A DNA stretch of 64,000 nucleotides from Turritopsis dohrnii (lineage: Eukaryota; Cnidaria; Hydrozoa; Anthoathecata; Oceaniidae), in assembly GCA_027922465.2 (NCBI GenBank), contig BQMF02000116.1, forward strand, positions 310,001 through 374,000, read 5' to 3'. The translations under genes and the position numbers were made by a program. Position 1 is the first letter of the stretch; each line of letters starts with the position of its first letter. Below the pieces are notes generated by a model that was not told the origin of the DNA, ran no database searches, and saw only the letters and a program-made list of their open reading frames with translations. Positions 49,374-64,000 of this stretch are shown piece by piece.

Positions 49374-50417
49374 ATGGGGAAAAAATATTTGTCTTTAACT
49401 TATTTCCTGTGGTTTTTCTTTGGATGGAGTGGATTACATCATTTTTATTTGGGGAGAGACAACCAGGCATTCGTGTGGTGGTCAACTTTCGGAGGTTTTT
49501 TTTATATGGGTTGGATACGAGACTTTTGGCGTATACCCGAATACGTCGATGATGCAAATGAAGAGAAAGAAATCATTAGTGCTTTTAAACGTAAACTAAA
49601 ATTACGTCAACACCCACAATTCAACACGTCGAGATTTCTAGGCGAGCTTATGGTTGGCTATTTTTATGGTCTCCTTGTGCGCTCAGCTCTGCCTGATAAC
49701 ATAGTGGAAAGTTGGTGGAGAGCTTGTTTGTTGGTGTCATTGGGTATATCTGTCGGCGTATATTTGGTAGGAAACATCGGTAGAGAGCAGGGCGAATTTT
49801 CTAAATGTCATTTCGCCACGGTGTTAACATATATCTTTTTATCCATTCTAACAAATGACGAACCTAACTATGTATATTGTTCCGTTGTGTCCGCATGTGT
49901 TTTTAACTATAACAGGCGGTACAGGACCGAAAACAGAAAGCGACATATGAGTATGAGGCTTGTTTATGTGGTATGTGGTTCACTTATTATAGTCATGCTT
50001 TGGTGCAGCTTTTTTTATTACAATGCCGAAATCCGATTAGAAAATGGAGAGAAAATAAAGATTGAAGATTCCCTGAGGTTTTTCCTGAAATCACCCGCAT
50101 GGTTAGACTTTGGAAACACAATGCGGCAACTGTATGATAAATCCAACGAAAGACACTGGCAAGAGAACTGGCACTACTTTATCAAATCGCTTGATCCAAC
50201 AGGAGAAGCCAGTGCTTATAAAACCCTGGGCCTATCCACAAATGCATCGAAAGAGGAAATCAGAAAAGCGTATAAAGACCTCGTCCGCAAGTGGCACCCA
50301 GATAAACACAAAACTGATGGCGATGGAAACGCACAAGAACGCTTTATTGAGATTCAAGAAGCATATGAACTGCTGAACAAGAGAAGAAAAACTAAAAAAA
50401 ACAGGATTGAATTTTAA
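49374..50417 (+). CDS. DNAJC22: DNAJC22 orthologue (TM2 plus C-terminal J domain)
   Basis: A single open exon encodes 347 residues, close to the usual DNAJC22 length of about 340. The family (Drosophila Wurst) works in clathrin-mediated endocytosis and is a multispanning protein with a cytosolic J domain. The N terminus has the TM2-type start 'YFLWFFFGWSGLHHFYLGRD' followed by further hydrophobic segments (FLGELMVGYFYGLL, CLLVSLGISVGVYLVG, LVYVVCGSLIIVML). The J domain occupies about 280-340: 'YKTLGLSTNASKEEIRKAY' and the Hsp70-stimulating HPD in 'RKWHPDKHK', ending 'EAYELLNKRRK'. A splice acceptor (TTCACAG) ends 10 nt before the ATG although the coding region itself has no introns. It converges with PRPF40, 447 bp between stops. 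Confidence 0.93.
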   Translation: MGKKYLSLTYFLWFFFGWSGLHHFYLGRDNQAFVWWSTFGGFFYMGWIRDFWRIPEYVDDANEEKEIISAFKRKLKLRQHPQFNTSRFLGELMVGYFYGLLVRSALPDNIVESWWRACLLVSLGISVGVYLVGNIGREQGEFSKCHFATVLTYIFLSILTNDEPNYVYCSVVSACVFNYNRRYRTENRKRHMSMRLVYVVCGSLIIVMLWCSFFYYNAEIRLENGEKIKIEDSLRFFLKSPAWLDFGNTMRQLYDKSNERHWQENWHYFIKSLDPTGEASAYKTLGLSTNASKEEIRKAYKDLVRKWHPDKHKTDGDGNAQERFIEIQEAYELLNKRRKTKKNRIEF

Positions 50418-50863
50418 CGGAATCGCTCATACCCGAACTATACAGGCCTTCACAACTGAATTGCTCATACCTGAACTATACAGGCCTTCATAAATTACGT
50501 TACAACATCCAATAACTTCGAAACGACGTGATGGATGCAATGACGTAATTTCGGAAAATATCTACCGAATAAACCTGTGAATTATTTGACTGCAGCTCAA
50601 GCCTCGTATCTAATCTAGACATTGATTATGTAATTTACCATAAAAGAACTTTTTCCCGTGGTTTCTCCCTCACTTCCCGTATAAACGATACAATGTCAAT
50701 ATTATTCAACTTGAAAACGAGGTTTTTGGGATGGGACTATTAGTTGGTTATACCAAAATCGTCTTTGTTAAAATAACAAGTTGTACAACACAGTCAATAC
50801 GTCCTTCGATAAAATTTAAAATTTCCACTTAGGTAGTTCCTCGCATTCTCGGCTTTTGATTGG
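50418..50863. other. Convergent 3' flanks of DNAJC22 and PRPF40
   Basis: Contains a short direct duplication (about 50425-50450 and 50464-50490, CTCATACC-GAACTATACAGGCCTTCA). The 3' UTRs of both genes must share this stretch of about 450 bp. Confidence 0.6.
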
Positions 50864-56522
<5,659 letters not shown>

Positions 56523-56694
56523 CTAAAATGAAAATTATGTTAAGTTGATATCTACAATTTCTCATGGATCAGCACAACAAATTTGAACATACCATTATTA
56601 ACTGTTCAAAACCAACTTTATATATTTTCTATTATTTTTTTGCACCTATATGGAAAAATAACGGAAAATAAATAGAATGCTGTATGCTTTTTCA

Positions 56695-56823
56695 CTATGG
56701 CAAATTGTCATTGCATGACCTTAGGGAAGAATCAGATAAGATTGGATCTGCCATAACTTGACGTTTATTCACAAACTTTAATTCACCAAAATTATCCCTA
56801 TAAAGAACATAATCTTCAGGGTC
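56695..56823 (-). CDS. Possible alternative last exon of the zinc-finger gene
   Basis: After a good acceptor (GCTTCTTTAG) the minus strand reads 42 residues to TAG: 'DPEDYVLYRDNFGELKFVNK' then 'RQVMADPILSDSSLRS...'. The composition looks coding, and it begins in phase 0, which matches the donor of the finger-1 exon at 58058. It lies in the 182-bp-to-stop gap after the main zinc-finger stop codon, so it could be an alternative 3' end, or a chance frame in the 3' UTR. Confidence 0.35.
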   Translation of the reverse strand, partial: DPEDYVLYRDNFGELKFVNKRQVMADPILSDSSLRSCNDNLP

Positions 56824-56904
56824 CTAAAGAAGCACTTGGGTTAAAACATTGAAACTTCAGAACAACCATATTACTATGGTTTGAACAATTTAATGATGAT
56901 TAGA

Positions 56905-59254
56905 TTAAGATTGACCAGGTGAGAGTGCATGATCGATAGAAATCTTTAAACTTTCAGCAGGAATTGAAACACACTCTGAAACATCATCGGATGTGTCATC
57001 TAAATAAGATATAAACTCTTGATCGATTTGTGGTGACGAGAATGGAATACTCATATTATCGTGCATCAAATTCCCACTTGATAGTTCTTCGGAAAGGTTT
57101 AAACGTGGCTTCTTAGAATTACTATTAGCAGCTTGTTCTGCCATTGAAGTTAGAATTGCTTCACCACTTTCTAAATGTGAGCTTTTTGGGTTCAAAATCT
57201 TATTACCAACAAGTTCATCAGCTTTCGGTGTCTCCTTGTTTGTCTTGTTTGCACCAGTGTTCAAATTTTGTAAGATTTGAACTGTACTTCTGTCACATGT
57301 ATGTCTGTGAACCTTTCTTTTATGACTATCCACATAATCTTGACGATGAAAAGCTTTGCCACATATGTCACATATAAATAAGCTGTCAGTTCTGTGAGCG
57401 GATACATGCCGATTAAAACTGGATTTGTAGTTGAACTCACTGTAGCATATGTTGCATTTATAACGTTTATTTGCAGCATGTATACTCAAATGGTTCTTAT
57501 AGCTATCGCATCTGGAAAACTCCTTCTGGCATTTTTTACATTGGAAATTTTTGTTCTTGTTATGAATCTTCAGGTGCCTTGTTTTTGTTGCTTGATCACG
57601 AAATGTTGCCGAACATAGATCACACTAACAAGAAAAGATAAACAGGTCTTGGTACATATATAAATACTACAAAACTACCTTCAGAAATGATTGGCTTTGC
57701 TGTAGCGATTAGGGTCGTAGTTAAAACAAACTTTTTTTTTAATTACTTGCTCAATACAAGGTTTAAAACCACTGTGTATTGAGGTACAAGGAGGAAAGGT
57801 GATGATGAACATTGCATTTAAAGTGTTGAAGATTATAAAGAGAAGGAAAAACAGACTGTGGTAAAGAATTCCAGAGAGTGGAGGAGCGAGGAATGAAACT
57901 TTGTTGCTAAAACGTTTTAGATGACTTTAGGATGTTGACAGTGTGATCATGGCAATTAGATGAATATCTTGTATTTCGCTTGAAACTTTTTAATGCAGGG
58001 ATGAGAGAAGAGAGCTCAGTTGAACATTTTCCTTAAAGTATTTATAAAAGAACTTACACTCAAAACATCTAGCTGGTTCTTCAAATGAACTTTCATATGG
58101 CGTTTTAAGTCAGATTTAGTTGTGAAAGATTTATTGCACTGTTCACATGAATGTGACCTTCTGCCAGTAGTTGTAACTGTAAATGAAACATTCAAGATTA
58201 GTTTGTTGAGAAAAAAAACAACAAAAGGTGTCAAAGAAAACGTTTCATAGATATACCATGCAGTGAAGACAGATGATTGGGTTTAGCTTTAGATCTTGTT
58301 AGCCCGTCATGACTAATCAATTTGCTTGCGTAGGGATGTTCAGTTCCATCAAATGATGATATATCTGTAGCAATTAAATAATAAAGGATGCAGATAATGT
58401 TACGTTTTACAACTTTTCTTTACTAATAATTTTATCACTAGTAAAAAAGTTCCTTTTGAAATCATTGAAAAAACTTGCCAGTGATAAAAAACATGAGATA
58501 TACTTACATGTTGTAGCGGACTGTTTTGTAAACCTGTGTCTTTCTACCATATGCTCTACAGAGTTCACTGCATATAAATGATCAGCATCGTCAAATGAAA
58601 TGTAGGGGTCTGACCTAACTAAAACAAAAAGGGGAATCAGTCTGTTGAAATAGCCAACCAGTATTCTTGTACCAGTAAAGCCAGTATTCATGTTGATAAC
58701 AACGGGCAAAAATTGAAGTTACCTAAAACAAATTATTATTCGGGGATTTTTTTGTAATATCTTTTGGCTGGTCATTTGTTTGCAATACAGCTGCTTATCA
58801 TCAAAAATATTGTGGGAGTGAAAAGAGCTTGTTAAAATTTCATACTAATACATCAAGAAAATCAAAGTCATCTTTTTTTGGTTATTGCACAAGTTTTTAT
58901 TAGGTAAAAACTATTTAAGACAAAAACACTGTCAAACAGGATACAAACCATTTCGATCACTCAGTTGTTCGTCTTGAAGAGGAAACAACATGTCTGCATC
59001 TAAAAGTAAATAAAAACAAGATGTTCGTAACATATTAGATTTGAAAGATTTGAAAAAAGAGTGCATTAAGGGAAGTACCTAACGATGATGGCTGTAAAGT
59101 ACAGGTAGCTCCAATTGAATCAGTTTCCAAAATAGGATCTGGATCAGGCGATGACAGACCTGTCGTTAAATGGAAAGGTACTGATTGGCTCATTTGTGAC
59201 AATGCAGTAGCTGCGTCTGTTTCTTTTTCTTTAGACATTATTTGAAATTATGTT
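56905..59254 (-). CDS. C2H2 zinc-finger protein, five fingers
   Basis: Six exons (minus) from ATG 59238: 59079-59238, 58949-58999, 58508-58618, 58257-58364, 58058-58176, 56905-57624 (TAA). Phases close to 422 residues. The first about 165 residues have no known domain (S/T/D-rich, 'DDADHLYAVNSVEHMVERHR'). Five C2H2 fingers follow: 'CEQCNKSFTTKSDLKRHMKV', 'CDLCSATFRDQATKTRHLKI', 'CKKCQKEFSRCDSYKNHLSI', 'CNICYSEFNYKSSFNRHVSA' and 'CDICGKAFHRQDYVDSHKRK', each ending in His. A long C-terminal tail rich in S, E and D follows. A nuclear DNA-binding regulator is the family expectation; the target is unknown, and no named orthologue is claimed. A strong acceptor (TTATTTTTTAG) ends 16 nt before the ATG. 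PFDN6 lies 335 bp upstream and PRPF40 400 bp downstream, both co-oriented. Confidence 0.9.
57725..58030 (-). pseudogene. LINE 3'-end fragment in a zinc-finger intron
   Basis: The reverse complement matches the plus-strand LINE end at about 61100-61390 across nearly its whole length; it includes the region reading 'SFIPRSSTLWNSLPQSVFP' and 'YNLQHFKCNVHHHLSSLYL', the usual C terminus of LINE ORF2. 5'-truncated and non-functional. It occupies most of the intron between exons 57624 and 58058. Confidence 0.8.
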
Positions 59255-59572
59255 CTAAAAAATAAAGAATTCATTCAGGGTTTAGTTGGTAGTTTTATTA
59301 CCTATGATTTCGAGATTTTAAGAGAGGTTATTATCTTCTTCAATAAATCCATTCAGATAAGAAAAATGCTTTTACCAGAATTTTTTGAACAAACATATAA
59401 ATGCCCTAAACATTAGACAATAATCCCTCCAAATCCCACAACACCAGTTTTGTGCAATCAAGTAATGGAACTCAGATCATCCATAATATTACTTCACAAT
59501 ATTACACAGTACTTGAAAGAATTGGAAGCAGTTAAATATATATTTTGCATATATTAACTTTACAATAACACT

Positions 59573-59964
59573 TTAATGAGCTGCTTTTTGGAGAACAGCC
59601 TGATACTGTTGCTGAAGTTTTCCAAGTGTTTCTTTTTGACTTTCTTGCTTCGTTTGCAAATCCTTTATTGACTGTTCGTGTCGTTTTAATTCACCTTGGA
59701 TATAGTCTATTCGTTTTTGGACATTCAACTTTGCTTCAACTAAGTCCTGTTTCACAAGAACAGGTCCAGTCAGTTTATAAACACTGCTGTTATCTTCCAA
59801 CAAATCCAATTCTTCTTTGACAATCCTGTTTTCATTAAATTGAGCATCAAGTTGTTGACGACCAGTAACCAACTTTTGCATGTCTTTCTGAATTTTCTGA
59901 AAACTTTCTATCTCTTTTTGCAATTGCTCCTGGATCTTTGCAGCCATTTTTATATCTTTGTAGG
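59573..59964 (-). CDS. PFDN6: Prefoldin subunit 6
   Basis: An intronless coding region from ATG 59947 to TAA gives 124 residues, close to the about 129 of animal PFDN6. It is a beta-class subunit of the hexameric prefoldin chaperone, which hands nascent actin and tubulin to the CCT chaperonin in the cytosol. The two helices form a coiled coil around a beta hairpin: 'AAKIQEQLQKEIESFQKIQK' at the N terminus, the conserved hairpin 'SSVYKLTGPVLVKQDLVEA' near residues 54-72, and a C-terminal helix 'KDLQTKQESQKETLGKLQQQ'. An acceptor (CACTTTTTAG) ends 17 nt before the ATG. It is the upstream member of the three-gene minus-strand cluster. Confidence 0.96.
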
Positions 59965-60850
59965 CTAAAAAGTGTATAGAAATAAAATATGTGGAGAGAA
60001 ACGAGAAAGCATTCTACAAAACAATATGTGAATAGCGAAAGAAGTATTTTCTAATCTTGGGAAAGTTTCAAACTTTGTCCTATCCAATACAATCAAAGAG
60101 ATTAGAAGCAGGAATCAAATCCTCAGTAAATATTCTTTTATTGGTTCTTATTTCAAGACCTCATCACAAAAGAAGAAAAAAAGTAAAATCACAAAATAGT
60201 GAAAAGAATGTGCTTCCATCTCATAGAGCATCAAGAATTACAAAAAAAGTATGGGATTGTTTCCTTAAGACCAGTTGTTAATTGAATCAAACCTTTTTGT
60301 CAATCCATCATCAAAATTGGAGACCCAAAAGTATCAGTTTTCCCTATTGGTTATCTAGATACTTAAATGTCACATTTGATTGGAGATACAATACAATGGT
60401 TCCTCCCAAAAAACTGATGTAGCGTCAATAGCTAGGAAAAGCACATCTCACTTGTAAGAAACTATAAAACTCTTTCACTTTATGTAATACTTTATATAAA
60501 ATATATACACTAGCATCCCGGGTAAATCACTTTACCAAGTTTAACTTCAAAAACGATGTGTCAAATCCTGTGTTATCATTATCCGTGATAATCATTACAA
60601 ATTTCTTCAAAAATGATTTTTATATGATAATTTTGCAATACATACCGACAATAAAATATATTATTCTAGTCAATAAAAGATCTATAAATTAATAATAATA
60701 AAAAATTATCGAGAAAGATAAATTACAAATAATCAAAAAAAGTTTAAAATCAATCTGAAGCTGAGCAAGACCCATACAAAGACCTGAAATCAAATATTTA
60801 GTAAGGGAATCAACACTTTGAACCAATTTAGGAAAGGTTCTCAAACCGAA
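59965..60850. other. Gene-free stretch
   Basis: A 74-codon open frame at 60057-60281 has no features. Around 60505-60570 a segment (CTAGCATCCCGGGTAAA, AACTTCAAAAACGATG) resembles 12078-12130 and marks another dispersed repeat. Otherwise AT-rich. Confidence 0.45.
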
Positions 60851-61390
60851 TGAACATTATTCTCCTTGGAAACTTCAATATTGACCTTGAAATATACTAC
60901 TTAAAAGTTTGACTTCCTTCGTATTCTCGCAGAATTTAATCTGAGTATTGCTGCCATATTTGGGGTGGTGCACCCACCCTCAGACTGTCTTAATCTTTTA
61001 GATCGTATTCAGAAACATATCTGTAATGCTATTGGTGATAAACTTGCAAGCAAACTTGACTGGCGTCTCTTTGCCTCTTTTATAAATACTTTTATGGAAA
61101 ATGTCCAACTAAGCTCTCTTCTCTCATCTTTGCATTAACACCTTCCAAGCGAAACACAAGATATTCATGTAATTGCCATGATCACACTGTCATCATCCTA
61201 AAGTCATCTAAAACGTTTTACCAACAAAGTTTCATTCCTTGCTCCTCCACTCTCTGGAATTCTTTACCACAGTCTGTTTTTCCTTCTCTTTATAATCTTC
61301 AACACTTTAAATGCAATGTTCATCATCACCTTTCTTCCTTGTACCTTAATACACATTAGTGGTTTTAAACCTTGTATTGAGCGATTAATT
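60850..61390 (+). pseudogene. LINE ORF2 C-terminal relic
   Basis: The plus strand reads, with frameshifts, 'AHPPSDCLNLLDRIQKHICN', 'KLASKLDWRLFASFINTF' and then the ORF2 tail 'LWNSLPQSVFPSLYNLQH' up to 'HHLSSLYLNTH'. Inverted relative of the fragment at 57725-58030. Non-functional. Confidence 0.75.
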
Positions 61391-61949
61391 AAAAAAAATC
61401 AAATAATGACAGTTGTAAAGCAAATATAATGAATGATTTCTCCGCAAATGTAGACAAGGAGCTAGCTCTTCACCTAGGTAACTGGAATAGTAACCCAAAC
61501 AAGCATATCTACCGATACTGACATTCTCAGAATTCAAGTTACACTATAATTAATCATTCGTTCATAGTCTTCCGCATGCATTCAGAATTAAAATTCAATA
61601 ATTGCGCATTGAGTTTGATTATTTTTCTAAAGTTATAAAATCAAAAGTCATTATAAAGTTACATAATGTCAAATTTGTTTACAGAATGCACGAAGCGCCC
61701 TTGAAAAACCCTAGTTAATGTTCCATAGGTCAAGATTTGTTTTGTCGACTCAGTACTCTGGAGTTTAGTTTATGTTCTGTATTTTATAAATAACAAGTTT
61801 TTAAAAGGAGCAATGGAATACCCTGTTTCTATAAATGAAAAATAATCAAACAATCACCATATCCCACATCAAGATTTTTGCATAAAAATAACTATGAACG
61901 AATGATTAATTATAGGTAGCCTAACTTGTTTGAAGAATCGTTTAAAGAA

Positions 61950-62420
61950 GAAGTAAAACTGAATGTATTACTGGTGAAGACCTGAAAATTAATGAAAAAG
62001 CATCAGAAAGAAGCCTCTACCAGGTACTAGAGAACTGTGTTCAAGCAGGAAAATTTCCCAAGATCTGGAAAACTGCAAAAGTATGTAGTGTCTACGAAAT
62101 AGGATCAAAGAAAGAGTGCTCAAACTACCATCCAATTTCACTCTTAGGTTTACTAAGCAAAGTAGTAGAATACTACATCTGTGCTCATATTAAAGATCAC
62201 CCCTCTCAAAACCAGCTCCAAAATGTACATCCACCAACAGCAGAAGACCTATTGTTACATCTAACTGAATCCTGGAGAAACGCTACATATCAAAACAAAG
62301 TCATTGGGGTTCTTTTTATTGACTTGAACTTGCATTTGTGGATCCTTAAGGATTCTTAATTGGCCCAGTTTCCTTTAGTCTACATGTAGACGACATGTCA
62401 TCTGTTCCGATATTTACGAC
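61950..62420 (+). pseudogene. LINE reverse transcriptase N-terminal relic
   Basis: A plus-strand fragment of reverse transcriptase motifs 0-2: 'CVQAGKFPKIWKTAKVCSVY', 'CSNYHPISLLGLLSKVVEYY' and 'EDLLLHLTESWRNATYQNKV' followed by 'IGVLFIDLNLHL' (the catalytic F-x-D region). It stops before the YADD motif; part of the sequence after 62340 is disrupted. A piece of a different copy from the one at 60850. Confidence 0.8.
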
Positions 62421-62429
62421 ATTAAATTT

Positions 62430-62970
62430 TGAAGCATTTATTTTTAGAAGACGCCATTTAAAATTTTTTTTCCGCGATGATCACTACCCGGTGTTAGAGT
62501 TTATTCTATAAATCAGCAAGTATTTGCCAATTCACTTTGAAACTTTCCATAAAGATAGTTGAAATATAAGAAATTTTGTTTGATTTGTTAGGAAATACAC
62601 TATCAAACTCAAAGTTAGCAGTAAGCGGCAAATAAATGGTGGTAAGGCACTCTCTTATAATTGCTCTTGGAAACGTTTTCATAGAACTAAGCAAAGTGTA
62701 TTTTATCCATGAATATGTTCTGAAGTGATTGTAAGCATCCAAAATCCTCCATTCTACTAATGTCAACAAAACTCTCTTTCCATGGCACAAACTGCCAACC
62801 GACTTTTGCTTCACTATAAGACGGAGCGATGATAATGGGCGCTTCATAACATTTTACGTCACCAAGATTCTAGGATTAATGTTTACTTAAATGGTGTGCC
62901 ATATTAGTCTAAATCTACGAAATATTAGTGTCAAATAGTTGGCCCCACTGAATAGGGGGCGATTACTGTA
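62430..62970. other. Gene-free stretch
   Basis: Open on the minus strand at 62506-62847 (113 codons) but with no domain, repeat or splice partner that supports a gene. Confidence 0.4.
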
Positions 62971-62972
62971 TA

Positions 62973-63025
62973 TACCGTAAAGCGGGGTGACTTGAAACAC
63001 CTGGGGTGACTTGAAACAGCGTCAA
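62973..63025. repeat. Single end of the TACCGTAAAGCGGGGTGACTT family
   Basis: TACCGTAAAGCGGGGTGACT followed by a second GGGGTGACTTGAAACAG in tandem, matching the double left end of the element at 22036. The inverse end is not found before the window edge at 64000, so the element is either longer than 1 kb or truncated. Confidence 0.7.
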
Positions 63026-64000
63026 AAAACGTTACTTCTCATGAAATAATGAATGAAATTCCGAATTTTTTTCAGATTCCGTTCGGAGACTATCTAGCGC
63101 AGCATTCGATAGAAAAATTTCATTAATCAAGGAAGTTCTTCGGAAGCTGAAGATGAACAAAGCGCCGAAAATCAGTACCCCTTTAAAATAGCACGTCACC
63201 GCGATACAGCATATCTCCAAATATAATTTTTTTTACATTTGTAAAATAGAAAGGTCAAAGGGGTAATTCCAGAATGTTATCAAAAAATATTTAAAATTGA
63301 CAGAAATATATGTCATTAAAATGTTTCGTTTTTTTTTCACTCGATACACTTTGTCTCTTCGATTATTGCATAAATATTCTTATCAGTTATGATGCAATCG
63401 AATCATTGATGTGTGATAAAGTTAAGCCGATAGAGTTTCAAAGGTGGTATAAGTCATTTGGTAATTATTATAAGTTCCATTAATAGAAAGGGTCAATAAT
63501 CTAAGAATTGAACCTCAATAGACTCGTTTTACTAAGTACCATAACTGAATACTAATCAGAATTCTGAACAAATTGGTGCTGCAATTATATCCTCGGTTCA
63601 AGGCTCACACCATACTTATTGTGAAATTGGCGATAGACGGGCTGCATGTTGTTACTTTTACAATTTCATACTTAACCTCGTTACCAGGGCTTCTTCTTGC
63701 CTTTTTGATATATGGACGCCGTTTCATACTTCATATACATGTCATATGCAATGGCGCAATAAATTCGCGTAATCCGGATGAAATGATGAAACTCTTGTGT
63801 GGAAAAAACAAAGACGATGGATCAATTTCTAAGTGACATCTTTATCGAAATGGTAAAGGAAGTATATCCTAAACTAAGAGAAGCACGAAAAAGAAAGTCG
63901 GATACTCTGAAACAGGAATTTTATTATATATATTCATTTTACAAGTTTTAAGTAAGTGCAGTCGTGTAAACTAGCTATAAATTCAAATTCATCTTGCCTG
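63026..64000. other. Gene-free stretch to window end
   Basis: An 87-codon plus-strand frame (63573-63836) contains hydrophobic runs ('FTISYLTSLPGLLLAFLIYG') but no conserved motif, and I cannot support it as a gene. The rest is AT-rich. Confidence 0.4.

Noticed and set aside
63573..63836. 87-codon hydrophobic plus-strand frame
   Set aside because: No conserved motif, splice support or neighbour context; likely chance in AT-rich sequence.

Overview
The window is nuclear DNA of a multicellular animal. It is AT-rich, genes are split by many short introns, TAA, TAG and TGA all serve as stops, and old transposable elements fill the spaces. Seven of the eight genes whose start codon can be placed have a consensus 3' splice site 5-19 nt upstream of the ATG and no visible coding exon before it. 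This is the expected mark of spliced-leader trans-splicing. With the AT content and element types it points to a cnidarian, probably a hydrozoan, but that is inference; the species is not identified.

Layout. 1-0.9 kb: an inverted-repeat element carrying a LINE endonuclease fragment. 1.8-12 kb: a minus-strand FAM91A1 orthologue, 22 exons placed. One of its splice acceptors has expanded into a 10-copy 30-bp minisatellite, and its 3.3-kb intron hosts an intronless plus-strand gene with a filamin-type Ig domain. 12-25.8 kb: almost no genes, but a tRNA-like SINE, two LINE reverse-transcriptase relics facing tail to tail, two CAG-ended elements with perfect 5-bp target duplications, and several inverted-repeat elements, one with telomere-like repeats in its loop. 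25.9-35.8 kb: a short coiled-coil gene, then a 1,224-residue minus-strand gene joining a Death-like region, a hydrophobic segment, an SF1-helicase-like P-loop NTPase and a fibronectin-III-like tail. Its first intron holds a mariner-like element with a nested 1-kb fold-back element, and a second mariner-like MITE abuts it. 37.5-44.4 kb: a plus-strand PQ-loop membrane protein; an orphan Tudor exon lies antisense in its large intron. 45.6-47.6 kb: a TMX-like ER thioredoxin. 49.4-50.4 kb: DNAJC22. 50.9-59.9 kb: three co-oriented minus-strand genes with 335-400 bp between coding regions: PFDN6, a five-finger C2H2 protein and PRPF40 (22 coding exons, frame closed to 838 residues). 60-64 kb: LINE relics and one arm of a repeat also seen at 22 kb.

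Most recognised genes are ordinary housekeeping functions (vesicle tethering, chaperoning, pre-mRNA splicing, ER redox, membrane transport). The exception is the Death-like/NTPase/FN3 gene, whose architecture I do not recognise as a named family and which resembles innate-immunity or conflict proteins. All exon models were derived by eye from splice consensus, reading frame and remembered family similarity. No alignment or transcript evidence was available.
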